This document shows, piece by piece, positions 17,179 to 26,890 of a stretch of 64,000 nt of DNA. Below the pieces are notes generated by a model that made no database searches, was not told the DNA's origin, and saw only the letters and a list, made by a program, of their open reading frames with translations. Each line of letters opens with the position of its first letter. The first letter of the stretch is position 1. Origin of the DNA: CAVWGP01 sp963754645 (lineage in GTDB: Bacteria > Pseudomonadota > Alphaproteobacteria > Bin65); the NCBI GenBank assembly GCA_963754645.1, contig CAVWGP010000001.1, positions 124,001 to 188,000 on the forward strand. The letters run 5' to 3'. The position numbers and the translations under genes were made by a program.

Positions 17179-18631
17179 TCACAACTTATACGCGCGCTTG
17201 GCCAAGTTGTACGCCAGGTCCGCCGCGACCTCGTGCGCCTCGTCCTCGTCCAGCCGGCCGATCCGCCACCAGCTCGGCGAGGGTGCCGCAATCGACGCGG
17301 CGCGCCACGTCGTGGCGGCCGGGGATCGAGAAGAAGGCGCGCGTGTCGTCGTTGAAGCCGACGGTGTTGGCGAAGCCCGCCGTCTCCGTGGTCCAGGCGC
17401 GGTAGCGCTTCATGCCCTCGGGGCTGTCGAAGAACCACCAGGCGGGGCCGAGCTTGAGGATCGGGTAATGCCCGGCGAGCGGCGCCAGCTCGCGCGAATA
17501 GGCGGTTTCGTCGAGGGTGAACAGGATGAGCGTCAAGCCCAGCGCGTTGCCGAAGCGGTCGAGCAGCGGCTTCAAGCCGCGCACATAGTCGGTCGGCGCC
17601 GGGATATCGGCGCCCTTGTCGCGGCCGAAGGCCCGGAACAACGTGGGGTTGTGGTTGCGGAAGGCGCCGGGATGGAGCTGCATGACGAGGCCGTCCTCGA
17701 GGCTCATGCGCGCCATTTCCATCAGCATGTGGCCGCGGAACAGCTCGGCCTCGGCCGGCGCGCAGCGCCCCTGCAGCGCCTTGCCGTAGAGCGTCGCCGC
17801 CTCGGCCTCGGGCAGATCGAAGGTCGCGGCGGTGGGGTGGCCGTGATCGGTCGAGGTGGCGCCCATGTCCTTGAAGTAGCGCCGGCGGTTTTCCAGCGCC
17901 CGGATATAGCCGCGATACGAGCCGACATCCTCGCGCGCCAGCGCGCCCATAGCCGCGACATGCCCGGCGAAGCCCTCGAATTCCGGATCGACGCAGGAAT
18001 CGGGGCGGAAGGTTGTGATGACGCGGCCTTTCCAGCCCGAGCGCTTGAGCGCCTGGTGATGCGGCAGCGGATCGGACGGCGCCTCGGTGGTCGCGATGAC
18101 CTCGATGTTGAAACGCTCGAACAAGGTGCGCGGCAAATAGGCCGGCTTTTTCAAGGCCGCGTCGATGCGGTCGTAATATTCGTCGGCCGTGTCCGGGCCG
18201 AGCCGCTTGGTCAGGCCGAATATGTCGCCGAATGCGTGATCGAGCCACAGCCGCGTCGGCGTGCCGCGAAACAGACGGTAGTTCTCGGCGAAAATGCGCC
18301 AGATTTTACGTCCGTCTTGTTCCACCGGCGCCGCGTCGAGCCGCGCGATGCCAAGCGCTTCGAGCGCGATGCCCTGGCTGTAGAGCATGCGGTAGATATA
18401 ATGGTCGGGCACAATGAGCAGCCGCGCCGGATCGGGAAACGGCGCGTTGCCGGCGAACCACGCCGGATCGGTGTGGCCATGCGGGCTCAGGATCGGCAGA
18501 TCCTTGATCAATTCATAGAGCCGCCGCGCGATCGCGCGCTGCGCTGGCTCGGCCGGAAACAGCCGGTCCTTGTGCAGGCGCAGCGGCGCCGCCGCTTGGC
18601 GTTTCGCTGTCGTGCGCTTCGCCTTGGTCAT
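17179..18631 (-). CDS. uxaC: Uronate (glucuronate/galacturonate) isomerase, C-terminal frameshift
   Basis: Isomerises D-glucuronate to D-fructuronate or D-galacturonate to D-tagaturonate. Motifs: LSPHGHTDPAWFAGN near residue 48 with the HxH metal site, LLIVPDHYIYRMLYSQG, DHGHPTAATFDL, QLHPGAFRNHNP, and GFNDDTRAFFSIPGRHDVARR near the end. The annotated frame stops at 17186 with an aberrant Arg/Gly tail, but one base skipped at about 17255-17262 restores GRLDEDEAHEVAADLAYNL and the normal terminus KRAYKL, stopping at 17179 (483 residues, as expected). I therefore treat it as intact with one inserted base. It is divergent from the oxidoreductase that takes its product. Confidence 0.92.
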
Positions 18632-18710
18632 GGCGCCACGGTAATCGGCCTGCCGCCCAAGGTCCATCGCCGTGCTTGTCACCGGCGGCGGCGGGCGCGA
18701 GGATCGCCCG

Positions 18711-20171
18711 ATGCGCCTCAGCCTTTCGTCCCTCGCCACATCGCGGGCCGCGCGCCCCGCTTTCGATCCGGCGCGGCTCGCCATCGGGATCGTCCATCTC
18801 GGCTGCGGCGCGTTCCATCGCGCGCATCAGGCGGTGTACACCCAGGCGGCGATCGAACGCGCCGGCGCCCTGGACTGGGGCATCGCCGGCGCCAGCCTGC
18901 AATCGCCCGACGTGGCCAACCGCCTCGCGCCGCAAGACGGGCTCTACACTTTCATCGAGCGCGGGCCCGAGGCGGATCGCTGTACGATTGTCGGCACGCT
19001 GCGCCGCGTGCTTTACGCGCCCGCCGAGCGCCAGGCGCTGCTCGATCTCATCGCCGCGCCGGCGACGCGCATCGTGTCGCTCACGGTCACCGAGAAAGGC
19101 TATTGCCATTCGCCCGCCACCGGCCGGCTCGATGTCGCGCGGCCCGAAATCGCCCGCGACCTCGCCGATCCGGCATCGCCGGCGAGCGCGCCCGGCTTGC
19201 TCGTTGCCGGCCTGGCGCGGCGCCGGGCGCAACACGGCGCGCCGCTCACGGTGCTGTGCTGCGACAACCTGCCGGACAATGGCGCCACGACGCGGCGCAT
19301 CGCGCTCGATTTCGCGGCGCTGACCGACGGCGGCCTGGCGCGCTGGATCGACCGTGAAATCGCGTTTCCCGGCACCATGGTCGACCGCATCGTGCCGCGC
19401 GCGACCGAGGAAGACGCCACCGCCGCATCCCGCGCCATCGGCCTCGACGACGTCGCGCCCGTTGTCGGCGAGCCCTTCGCCCAGTGGGTCATCGAGGACA
19501 AATTCGCCGCCGGCCGCCCGGCTTGGGAGCTGGCCGGCGCCGAATTCGTGGCTTCGGTGAGGCCCTATGAAGACATGAAGCTCCGCCTGCTCAACGCCAG
19601 CCACTCGGCGATCGCCTATCTCGGCTATCTTATGGGCGCCGAGCACGTCGCCGACGCGATGCGGAGCGCGCCGCTCGTCACCTATATCGGCCGCCTGATG
19701 CACGAGAACGCGGCGACACTCGGCCTGCCGCCCGGCTTCGATCTCGCCTTCTATCGCCGCACCCTGCTCCAGCGCTTCGCCAATCCGCGCATCCGCCATC
19801 GCACCTGGCAGATCGCGATGGATGGCAGCCAAAAATTGCCGCAGCGCCTGCTGGCGCCGATCCGCGCCAATCTCGCCGCCGGCCGCCCGATCGCGATGGC
19901 CGCTTTCGCCGTCGCCGCCTGGATGCGCTACGCTGGCGGGCGCGACGAAAGCGGCGGCGCCATCGACGTGCGCGACCCGCTCGCCGCCGAGTTCGCCCGC
20001 ATTGCGTCGGAAGCCGGCGGCGACGCCGCCAAGCTCTGCCAAGGCTTCATCGGCCTTGCCGCGATTTTCGGCCACGACCTGCCCGCAGACCCGCGCTTCA
20101 CCGGCGCCGTCACGCAATGGTTGCAAATCCTACTCGCCAAGGGCGCCGCGGCGGCGCTGCACGATTCCTGA
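18711..20171 (+). CDS. Mannitol dehydrogenase family oxidoreductase (fructuronate/tagaturonate reductase-like)
   Basis: A 486-residue NAD-dependent polyol/uronate dehydrogenase: N-terminal nucleotide-binding segment GIVHLGCGAFHRAHQAVY near 28, VLCCDNLPDNG near 180, and the catalytic motif KLRLLNASHS near 289 (K, N and H). With the divergent uronate isomerase gene it probably reduces fructuronate to mannonate (UxuB-like) or tagaturonate to altronate (UxaB-like); mannitol or arabinitol oxidation cannot be excluded. Start ATG 18711 has a GAGGA site; an upstream in-frame ATG at 18672 lies in the shared 79-bp promoter region. No dehydratase or KDG kinase is in the window. Confidence 0.85.
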   Translation: MRLSLSSLATSRAARPAFDPARLAIGIVHLGCGAFHRAHQAVYTQAAIERAGALDWGIAGASLQSPDVANRLAPQDGLYTFIERGPEADRCTIVGTLRRVLYAPAERQALLDLIAAPATRIVSLTVTEKGYCHSPATGRLDVARPEIARDLADPASPASAPGLLVAGLARRRAQHGAPLTVLCCDNLPDNGATTRRIALDFAALTDGGLARWIDREIAFPGTMVDRIVPRATEEDATAASRAIGLDDVAPVVGEPFAQWVIEDKFAAGRPAWELAGAEFVASVRPYEDMKLRLLNASHSAIAYLGYLMGAEHVADAMRSAPLVTYIGRLMHENAATLGLPPGFDLAFYRRTLLQRFANPRIRHRTWQIAMDGSQKLPQRLLAPIRANLAAGRPIAMAAFAVAAWMRYAGGRDESGGAIDVRDPLAAEFARIASEAGGDAAKLCQGFIGLAAIFGHDLPADPRFTGAVTQWLQILLAKGAAAALHDS

Positions 20172-20255
20172 ACGATGGACGAATTCAATGCCGTGGGCCG
20201 CATTTGTCCCTCGCGCATTTCGGGGCAGGGTAGGGTGGAGGCTTTAGCAGGACGC

Positions 20256-20846
20256 TCACGGATAGAGCAGCGTCGTCTTCCAGCCGTCGCCCGCACGCTC
20301 GTAGACCAGCCGGTCGTGCAGGCGGAAGCGGCCGTCTTGCCAGAATTCGAGGCGCTCGTGGGCGATGCGGAAGCCGGACCAATGGGCGGGCCTCGGCACG
20401 CGGGTGACGCCGAATTGCGCCGCGTAGCGCGCGACGCGGCCCATCAGCTCCATCTTGCCGCCGAGCGGCTGGGACTGCAGCGAGGCCCAGGCGCCGATCT
20501 GGCTGCCGCGGTCGCGGCTGGCGAAATAGTCGTCCGCCTCAGCCGGCTCGACCGGCGCCGCCGGGCCTTCGATGCGCACTTGCCGGCGCAGGCTTTTCCA
20601 ATGGAAACACAAGGCCGCGCGCTTTGTGGCGAGCAGTTCGCGGCCCTTGCGGCTCTCGTAATTGGTGTAGAAGACGAAGCCGCGCGCGTCGCAGCCTTTC
20701 AGCAGCACCATGCGCAGCGAGGGCCTGCCTCCGGCATCGACCGTGGCGAGGGCGACGGCGTTGGCGTCGTTAGGCTCGCTCTTGCCGGCCTCGGCGAACC
20801 AGGCGTTGAACAGCGTTAACGGATCGGCGGCGGCTTCGATGCTCAT
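20256..20846 (-). CDS. pdxH: Pyridoxamine/pyridoxine 5'-phosphate oxidase
   Basis: FMN-dependent oxidase making pyridoxal 5'-phosphate from PNP or PMP. The 196-residue protein shows NAVALATVDAGGRPSLRMVL near 30, the FMN/PLP region FYTNYESRKGREL near 58, RQVRIEGPA near 88, RDRGSQIGAWAS near 112 and PAHWSGFRIAHERLEFWQ near 153. Length is normal. The C-terminal LYP matches the conserved end except that the usual Arg before it is Leu. Convergent with the mannitol dehydrogenase family gene. Confidence 0.95.
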   Translation of the reverse strand: MSIEAAADPLTLFNAWFAEAGKSEPNDANAVALATVDAGGRPSLRMVLLKGCDARGFVFYTNYESRKGRELLATKRAALCFHWKSLRRQVRIEGPAAPVEPAEADDYFASRDRGSQIGAWASLQSQPLGGKMELMGRVARYAAQFGVTRVPRPAHWSGFRIAHERLEFWQDGRFRLHDRLVYERAGDGWKTTLLYP

Positions 20847-20915
20847 GGCGAGTGCGGATTCCCTTTGCTGCGAATTTCGTCTATTATTCTAGCCTGACTT
20901 CGGTTCCCGAGGGCA

Positions 20916-20932
20916 TCAGGCACGGTGCCTGA
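20916..20932. promoter_or_regulatory. 17-bp perfect palindrome in an AT-richer gap
   Basis: The 264-bp gap 20847-21110 has clearly lower GC than its surroundings and no credible gene. It holds a perfect palindrome TCAGGCAC-G-GTGCCTGA, a size and symmetry typical of a dimeric regulator site. It lies 179 bp upstream of the lipoprotein gene and behind the pdxH start, so either gene could be controlled. No poly-T follows, so a terminator is less likely. Confidence 0.4.
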
Positions 20933-21110
20933 CCAAATTGCGTACTAAGCTCGAATAACCGCACGGGCACCCGAGACACAATTGTATTTTAGCATGCAAA
21001 CGCTTAAATCGACGACAGAAAGCGCCGAATAACCAAGCCTCAACCGATTCCGACTATCGTCCCAGCGTGATGCTCTCCCACCCCTGACCAGCAACAATGA
21101 GGACTATCCC

Positions 21111-21593
21111 ATGAAGCTCAAGGTTATGACCATCGGCCTCATCGCGGCGATCGCGATCGGCAGCACGAGCTGCGAGAACCCGAACCAGACCGGCGGCGCC
21201 GTCGCCGGTGCCGCGACCGGCGCGCTGCTCGGCGCCGCGGTCGGCGGACGCCGCCCGGGCGCCGCAATCGCCGTGGGCGCCATACTCGGTGCCCTCATCG
21301 GCAGCGAGATCGGCCGCCGCCTCGACGAGCGCGACCGCATGCTCTACGCCCAGCAGGCGCAATACGCCGCCGCCCAGCCGGTCAACACCGTGACCACCTG
21401 GGAAAATCCGCAATCCGGCAATCGCGGCACGATCAAGCCGACATCGCAGGTTTATCGCGGCACGACGGGCAAGGCGGCCAACCGCACGTGCCGGGATTTC
21501 GAAGAGACGATCACGCTCAAGGATGGCACGTCGGACACGGTCAAGGGCCGCCGTTGCCAGAACGCCGACGGTAGCTGGGAATTCGTCGGCTAA
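21111..21593 (+). CDS. Glycine-zipper 17-kDa-antigen-like lipoprotein
   Basis: A 160-residue protein with a lipoprotein signal (IGSTSC, modified Cys at about residue 21). A glycine-zipper hairpin follows: AVAGAATGALLGAAVGG and AAIAVGAILGALIGSEIGRR (about 30-69), then a polar C-terminal domain with Cys residues (NRTCRDFEETITL, GRRCQNADGSWEF). This is the Rickettsia 17-kDa surface antigen/OmpA-like pattern, an outer-membrane lipoprotein of unknown biochemical role. A GAGGA site precedes the ATG and a strong intrinsic terminator follows, so it is a single-gene transcript. Confidence 0.88.
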   Translation: MKLKVMTIGLIAAIAIGSTSCENPNQTGGAVAGAATGALLGAAVGGRRPGAAIAVGAILGALIGSEIGRRLDERDRMLYAQQAQYAAAQPVNTVTTWENPQSGNRGTIKPTSQVYRGTTGKAANRTCRDFEETITLKDGTSDTVKGRRCQNADGSWEFVG

Positions 21594-21623
21594 GCCGAAC
21601 GCGTTTTATCGGTTAAAGTTGCG

Positions 21624-21655
21624 AGCGGCGGGCCCGAGGCCCGCCGCTTTTTTTT
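21624..21655 (+). terminator. Intrinsic terminator after the lipoprotein gene
   Basis: Perfect 11-bp stem AGCGGCGGGCC (21624-21634) and complement (21638-21648), a 3-nt CGA loop, and eight T residues (21648-21655). A textbook Rho-independent terminator 30 bp after the lipoprotein stop; the T-tract is on the plus strand. Confidence 0.93.
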
Positions 21656-21671
21656 GCGCGCCGTGCCGCGG

Positions 21672-22991
21672 TCAGAGCGCCGGACCACCGCTATCGATCG
21701 GCGGCGGCGGGCCGAACAGGGATTCCAGATCTTGCGACAAGGCCTCGTGCTCGGCGCGGCCGGCGCCGGCAAGGATATCGGCCACGCGTTGGCGCCAGGC
21801 GGCGCGGACGAAATCGAGATTGCCGGCGGCACCGAGCCCGAGATCGAGGCCGTCGAGCAGATCGGCGATGTGGACCAAGGCGGGGTCGCGCACCAGATAC
21901 CAGCCGCTGGGCTCGGCGCGGCCGATGATGCGATCCTCGGATAGCCGGTCGAGGATTGCCTGCACCGCGCCGCGATCGCTATCGGCCAGCGCCTCGGCGG
22001 CGGCATCGGCGAGCGTGTCGGTGCGCGTCGCGGCACCGCTGGCGCGGGCCGCATAGAGCCGCTCCAGCATCAGCAGCGTCGCGATCAGCCGGCGCGCCGG
22101 CTCGGACCCTCTGGCGGTTCCGGCGCCGGGCTTGCGGCGCCATTCGGGCAGGGCCGCAGCCATCTCGGCGCCGAACAAGACGACGCACCAGACGAGATAG
22201 ACCCAAAGGAGAAAGATTGGGATCGCCGACAGCGCGCCATAAAGTGTCTTGTAGGTCGGCACTTCCTGGATGTAGACGGTGAAGCCCCAGCGCAGGCCCT
22301 GAAACAGCAAATCCGCCGTAGCCGCGCCGATCGCCGCATGCCATAGCCGCACGCGGCGGTAAGGGATGACGATATAGCTCAGCCAAAAGGCGAGCATCAT
22401 CAGGGCGAAGGGCGCGGCCCATACGATGGCGGCGACGATGCCGTAAAGCTCGAGGCCGGCCAGGCCGCCGCGCGCCACGATGAGCGAAGACAGGGCGGCG
22501 CTGCCGCCAACAAGCAGCGGCGTCATGGTCAGGATCGCCCAATACATGGTGACGCGCGCCACCAGCGGGCGCACCTGGCTCTGGCGCCAGATATGGTTGA
22601 ATTTGGTCTCGACCGTGTCGAGCAGGATCACGGCGGTGACGGCGAGCGCGACCGTGCCGATCCCGGTCAGGTTCTGCACATTGCGCAGCAAGTCGTCGAT
22701 CGTGCGGGTGAAATCGGCGCCGGCCTGGGGCAGCAAATAGCGCACAATGGTATTTTGCAGCCCGGCGCGGATTTCGTCGAATTGACGGAACGCCGTGAGA
22801 ATCGCGAAGCCCACCGCGAAGACGGGGATCATCGCGAACAGCAGATTGTAGCTCAGCGACGATGCGGCGGAGAAACAATGGTCGTTCCAATAGCGCCGCG
22901 CGACAAACCACAGGAAGAGCGGCACTTCGCGCACTCCCTGCCCCAGTTTGCGCAACTCTGCCCAGACACGCGCGTCGCCCGATAAAGCCAT
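21672..22991 (-). CDS. YihY/BrkB family inner-membrane protein
   Basis: A 439-residue protein with six or so hydrophobic helices in the first 290 residues and family patterns: FSAASSLSYNLLFAMIPVFAV near 38, LLDTVETKFNHIWR near 114, GSAALSSL, and IPIFLLWVYLVWCVVLFGAE near 268. A cytosolic C-terminal domain (about 310-439) looks winged-helix-like (RGAVQAILDRLSEDRIIGR). The family, once mislabelled RNase BN, has no firmly known function. ATG 22991 has AGGAT upstream; the longer frame to 23150 lacks family similarity. Confidence 0.88.
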   Translation of the reverse strand: MALSGDARVWAELRKLGQGVREVPLFLWFVARRYWNDHCFSAASSLSYNLLFAMIPVFAVGFAILTAFRQFDEIRAGLQNTIVRYLLPQAGADFTRTIDDLLRNVQNLTGIGTVALAVTAVILLDTVETKFNHIWRQSQVRPLVARVTMYWAILTMTPLLVGGSAALSSLIVARGGLAGLELYGIVAAIVWAAPFALMMLAFWLSYIVIPYRRVRLWHAAIGAATADLLFQGLRWGFTVYIQEVPTYKTLYGALSAIPIFLLWVYLVWCVVLFGAEMAAALPEWRRKPGAGTARGSEPARRLIATLLMLERLYAARASGAATRTDTLADAAAEALADSDRGAVQAILDRLSEDRIIGRAEPSGWYLVRDPALVHIADLLDGLDLGLGAAGNLDFVRAAWRQRVADILAGAGRAEHEALSQDLESLFGPPPPIDSGGPAL

Positions 22992-23193
22992 GCCCCATCC
23001 TATTCCACCGTGCGGCCGATTGCGAACCGCTTGACAAGCAAGGCATTTAGACCATTTCTCTAGCCGCCCCCAAGGCCGAAGCCGCGGGGGACGGGTTTGT
23101 GTTGCCGCGGTCCAAGCTTGCCTTGGATCGGCCATATGGGGCGGCGACAAGGTTCGAGGCGAAATTCACAACAAACGTCAACCGGCCGGGGAC

Positions 23194-24126
23194 ATGATCG
23201 AAGTTCAATCTTTGACCAAGGAATTCGGCCCGCTGCGCGCGGTCGACAACATTTCGTTCACCGTCAAGCGCGGCGAGGTCTTGGGCTTTCTCGGCCCGAA
23301 TGGCGCCGGCAAATCGACGACGATGAAAATGCTCACCGGCTTTCTCGCGCCGACGCGCGGTACCGCCACGATCTGCGGCTTCGATATCGAGACGCAGGCG
23401 ATCGAGGCCAAAAGCAAGATCGGCTACCTGCCCGAAGGAGCGCCGCTCTATGGCGACATGACGCCGGCCGCGTTCCTTGGCTTTGTCGCCAGCGTGCGCG
23501 GCTTCAAGGGCGAGGAGCGCGCCAAGCGCATCGCGCGCGCCGTCAATCTCGCGCATCTCGAAGACGTTTACAATCAGCCGATCGACACGCTTTCGAAAGG
23601 CTTCAAGCGCCGCGTCGGCCTGGCCCAGGCATTGCTGCACGACCCCGAAGTTTTGGTGCTCGACGAGCCGACCGACGGCCTCGACCCGAACCAGAAATTC
23701 GACGTGCGCAAGATCATCCGCGAAATGGCGCCGGAAAAGGCGATCGTCATTTCGACGCATATTCTCGAGGAAGTCGACGCGATCTGCAGCCGCGCCATCA
23801 TCATCGCCAACGGCCGCATCGTGGTCGACGGCAAGCCCGAGGATTTGGAGGCGCGCGCGCGCAGCCACAACGCGGTCGCGATCCGCCTGAAATCGATCCC
23901 CGACGGCGCCGAGACGGCGCTCGCCGGCCTGCCGGGCGTCGCCGCGGTCGAGCGCAGCGAGAACGGGCTGCGCGTGCTGGCCAAGCCGGGCAGCTCGATC
24001 CTGGCCACGGTGCAGGGCGTGGCGCGCGACAAGAATTGGCCGGTCGAGGACGTGACGCCGAGCCGCGGCGCGCTCGAAGACGTGTTCCGCGAATTCACCC
24101 GTGGCACGCCGGGAGGCAAGGCATGA
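23194..24126 (+). CDS. ABC transporter ATPase, GldA-like
   Basis: A 310-residue ATPase: Walker A GPNGAGKSTTMKM near residue 34, signature LSKGFKRRVGLAQAL near 128, Walker B VLVLDEPTDGLDPNQ near 151, switch His in ISTHILEE near 185, and a C-terminal extension (about 220-310) common in ABC-2 exporter ATPases. First gene of a four-gene operon whose composition matches the GldA-GldF-GldG system plus DUF4340, which is widespread outside gliding bacteria. Its stop overlaps the next start (ATGA). Confidence 0.92.
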   Translation: MIEVQSLTKEFGPLRAVDNISFTVKRGEVLGFLGPNGAGKSTTMKMLTGFLAPTRGTATICGFDIETQAIEAKSKIGYLPEGAPLYGDMTPAAFLGFVASVRGFKGEERAKRIARAVNLAHLEDVYNQPIDTLSKGFKRRVGLAQALLHDPEVLVLDEPTDGLDPNQKFDVRKIIREMAPEKAIVISTHILEEVDAICSRAIIIANGRIVVDGKPEDLEARARSHNAVAIRLKSIPDGAETALAGLPGVAAVERSENGLRVLAKPGSSILATVQGVARDKNWPVEDVTPSRGALEDVFREFTRGTPGGKA

Positions 24127-24872
24127 GCGCGATCCGCTTCGGCAATGTGCGCGCGATCTTCGTGCGCGAGACGCTGGCTTATTTCACCACGCCGGTCGCC
24201 TATGTTTTCCTGATCGTGTTCCTGGCGCTGGCCGGCGCCCTCACTTTCTATATCGGCAATTTCTTCGACCGGAACCAATCCGACCTCGAGGCCTTCTTCA
24301 CGTTCCATCCCTGGCTCTATCTCTTCCTGATCCCCGCGATCTCGATGCGCCTCTGGGCCGAGGAGCGCAAGAACGGCACCATCGAACTTCTGTTCACCAT
24401 GCCGGTCTCGCTGTGGGACGCGGTGCTCGGCAAGTTCCTCGCGGCCTGGCTGTTCGCGGGCCTGGCGCTGGCGCTGACCTTTCCGATCTGGTTTTCGGTG
24501 AACTATCTCGGGAATCCCGACAACGGCGCGATCCTGGCCGGCTATATCGGCAGTTTCCTGATGGCGGGCGGCTATCTCGCCATCGGCTCGTGTCTTTCGG
24601 CGGCGACCAAGAATCAGGTTATCGCCTTCGTGCTGTCGGCCGCGATCTGCTTCCTGTTCACGCTCGGCGGCACCAATCTCGTGCTCGGTTTCTTCGGCAG
24701 CTTCCTGCCGCAGTCGCTGGTCGATCTCGTCGCCTCGTTCAGCTTCCTCAATCATTTCGAGCAGATCAAGAAAGGCGTGATCGAGCTGCGCGATTTGGTG
24801 TTCTACCTATCGATGATTTTCGTGTTTCTGCTGGCGAACACGCTGATCCTCGATCTCAAAAAGGGGCAATAG
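24123..24872 (+). CDS. ABC-2 type permease, GldF-like
   Basis: A 249-residue membrane protein with six hydrophobic segments. It begins with a cytosolic stretch (AIFVRETLAYFTTPVAYVFL), contains LWAEERKNGTIELLFTMPVS near 79 (the coupling region of ABC-2 permeases) and ends NTLILDLKKGQ. It would form the channel for the preceding ATPase. Four-nucleotide overlap upstream, 4-bp gap downstream. Confidence 0.92.
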   Translation: MSAIRFGNVRAIFVRETLAYFTTPVAYVFLIVFLALAGALTFYIGNFFDRNQSDLEAFFTFHPWLYLFLIPAISMRLWAEERKNGTIELLFTMPVSLWDAVLGKFLAAWLFAGLALALTFPIWFSVNYLGNPDNGAILAGYIGSFLMAGGYLAIGSCLSAATKNQVIAFVLSAAICFLFTLGGTNLVLGFFGSFLPQSLVDLVASFSFLNHFEQIKKGVIELRDLVFYLSMIFVFLLANTLILDLKKGQ

Positions 24873-24876
24873 CGCC

Positions 24877-26859
24877 ATGCTCGGCTTTCTCAAGTTGAAG
24901 CGCGGGATCAGCGTCGCCAGCCTGGCGATGGCCATCGCCTTTCTGGCCGGCATCAACGCGTTTTCCAACGTCGCGTTCCGCGGCGTGTCGGTGGATTTCA
25001 CCCAGGACAAGACCTTCTCGCTCTCCGAGGGCACGTTCAAGACCCTGCGCGAAATGCAGGAGCCGGTGACGCTGCGCTTCTTCTATTCGACCAAGCTCGG
25101 CGAGACGATCCCGACCTATGGCTCTTATTCGAACCGCGTTCGCGCGCTGCTCGAGCGTTATGCCCAGCTCTCGGGCGGCAAGATCAGGCTCGAAATCCAC
25201 AATCCGGCGCCGTTCTCCGAGGACGAAGACCGCGCCGTCGCCTTCGGCATCCAGGCGATACCGGTCGATCAAGGCGGCGAGCAGGTGTTCTTCGGCCTGG
25301 TCGGCACCAACACCGTGGACGAAACCGACAAGATCGCGTTTTTCCATCCCAACCGCGAGCCTTTCATCGAATACGACCTGACGCGGCTGATCCGCAATCT
25401 GACAACCGCCAAGAAAAAAGTCGTCGGCGTGATCACCGGCCTGCCGATCCAGGGCCAGTTCACGCCCGGCGGCATGCAGCCGCCCTGGCCGATCTATTCC
25501 GAGATCGGCGGCATATTCGAAACCAAGGCGCTCGGCAACGATATCGACAAGATTCCCGACGACGTCAGCGTCTTGCTGATCGCCCATCCCGGCGCGATCG
25601 AGGACAAAGCACTCTTCGCGATCGACCAATATATTCTGAAGGGCGGCAAGGCGATCGTCATGGTCGATCCGGTGCCGGAATCGGCGCCGCGCCGGCGCAC
25701 CATGTTCGGCGGCGGCATGGTCGGGCCGGGCTCGAACCTGCCCTCGCTGTTCAAGGCCTGGGGCATCGAACTCAAGAACGAGCGAGTCGCGCTCGATGCC
25801 GAACTCGCGCTCCCGGTGAACGCCCAGGATGCCAATGGCCGGCAAGTCGTGGCGCGCTATGTCGCCTGGCTCAACCTCAAGGCCGGCTCCGGGCGCGAGA
25901 ACAACATCAACCGCACCGACCCGGTGACGGCCGGCGTGCAGAATATCATTGTCGCCTCGAGCGGTATTATCGCAAAGCTCGCCGACGGCAAAACAAAAGT
26001 GACGCCGCTGCTTTTCACCACCGCCAAGGCATCGGACACCGAAGCCAACAAGCTGCGGCTGCAGCCCGATGTCGTGGCCCTGCTGCGCGACTATAAGCCG
26101 GGCACCGAAGCGCTCAACCTGGCGGTTCGCATCAACGGCAAGGTTTCGACCGCCTTCCCCGACGGCGCGCCCAAGCCGAAGGAAGAAAAAAAGGACGAGA
26201 CCAAGAAGGACGACGAGAAGAAGGACGAAAAGAAGGACGAGGCCAAAAAAGAAGAGCCGGCGCTCAAGGAATCGCCGGCGCTCAAGGAATCGAAGGACGA
26301 GATCGACGTCATCGTCGTCGCCGATGTCGATTTCATGCAGGAGCAATTCTGGAGCCGCGAGCAGAATTTCTTCGGCGAGACGGTCCGCATCCCGACCGCG
26401 GGCAACGCCGATTTCGTCATGTTCGCCCTCGATCAGCTCTCGGGCTCCAACGCCTTGAAGGGCCTGCGCGGCAAAGGCATCGCCGCGCGCCCGTTCACGC
26501 TGGTCGACAAGTTGCAGAAATCGGCCGAGGACCGCCTGCGCGACAAGCGGTCCGAACTCGAAAAGCGTTACAAGGAAGCGCAGGAAAAGCTCAAGGACGT
26601 GCGCACCAAGGGCCAGGACGGCAAGGTCGAACTCACCGCCGAGCAGCAGGCGGCGGTCGTCGATTTCACCCGCGAGCTGTTGCGCATCCGGCGCGAGCAG
26701 CGCGCGGTGCAGTTCGAAACCCGCAGCGACTACGAGCAGCTCGACCGGCGCATGAAGATCGTCAATATCGGCGCGATCCCGGTTGCCGTCGGCTTCGTCG
26801 CGCTCATCGTCGGCATCCTGCGCTACCGGCGCCGCCGGCGGCGTTTCGAGACCGCGTAA
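24877..26859 (+). CDS. GldG-like ABC transporter-associated protein
   Basis: A 660-residue protein with an N-terminal transmembrane anchor (about 10-30), a large extracytoplasmic GldG/IFT52-like domain (QDKTFSLSEGTFKTLREMQE, VTLRFFYSTKLGETIP, EYDLTRLIRNLT, VVGVITGLPI) and a C-terminal helix (about 628-650) with a basic tail. An unusual Lys/Glu/Asp-rich insert (about residues 430-475) separates two parts and contains an 18-bp direct duplication. Probably couples the ABC pair to an extracellular or periplasmic task; substrate unknown. Confidence 0.87.
   Translation: MLGFLKLKRGISVASLAMAIAFLAGINAFSNVAFRGVSVDFTQDKTFSLSEGTFKTLREMQEPVTLRFFYSTKLGETIPTYGSYSNRVRALLERYAQLSGGKIRLEIHNPAPFSEDEDRAVAFGIQAIPVDQGGEQVFFGLVGTNTVDETDKIAFFHPNREPFIEYDLTRLIRNLTTAKKKVVGVITGLPIQGQFTPGGMQPPWPIYSEIGGIFETKALGNDIDKIPDDVSVLLIAHPGAIEDKALFAIDQYILKGGKAIVMVDPVPESAPRRRTMFGGGMVGPGSNLPSLFKAWGIELKNERVALDAELALPVNAQDANGRQVVARYVAWLNLKAGSGRENNINRTDPVTAGVQNIIVASSGIIAKLADGKTKVTPLLFTTAKASDTEANKLRLQPDVVALLRDYKPGTEALNLAVRINGKVSTAFPDGAPKPKEEKKDETKKDDEKKDEKKDEAKKEEPALKESPALKESKDEIDVIVVADVDFMQEQFWSREQNFFGETVRIPTAGNADFVMFALDQLSGSNALKGLRGKGIAARPFTLVDKLQKSAEDRLRDKRSELEKRYKEAQEKLKDVRTKGQDGKVELTAEQQAAVVDFTRELLRIRREQRAVQFETRSDYEQLDRRMKIVNIGAIPVAVGFVALIVGILRYRRRRRRFETA
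26257..26292 (+). repeat. 18-bp direct tandem duplication in the GldG-like gene
   Basis: Two exact copies of CCGGCGCTCAAGGAATCG (26257-26274 and 26275-26292) encode the repeated PALKES at the end of the charged linker. In-frame and probably neutral. Confidence 0.85.
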
Positions 26860-26890
26860 GCCGCTAGTTCCGAACCAATCGAGGCGAGCC

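Noticed and set aside
16053..18248. A 731-residue minus-strand frame
   Set aside because: It covers the uxaC gene in the wrong frame and runs antisense to the ABC operon; only its short GC-rich overlap at the uxaC end is meaningful, and that was used for the frame correction.
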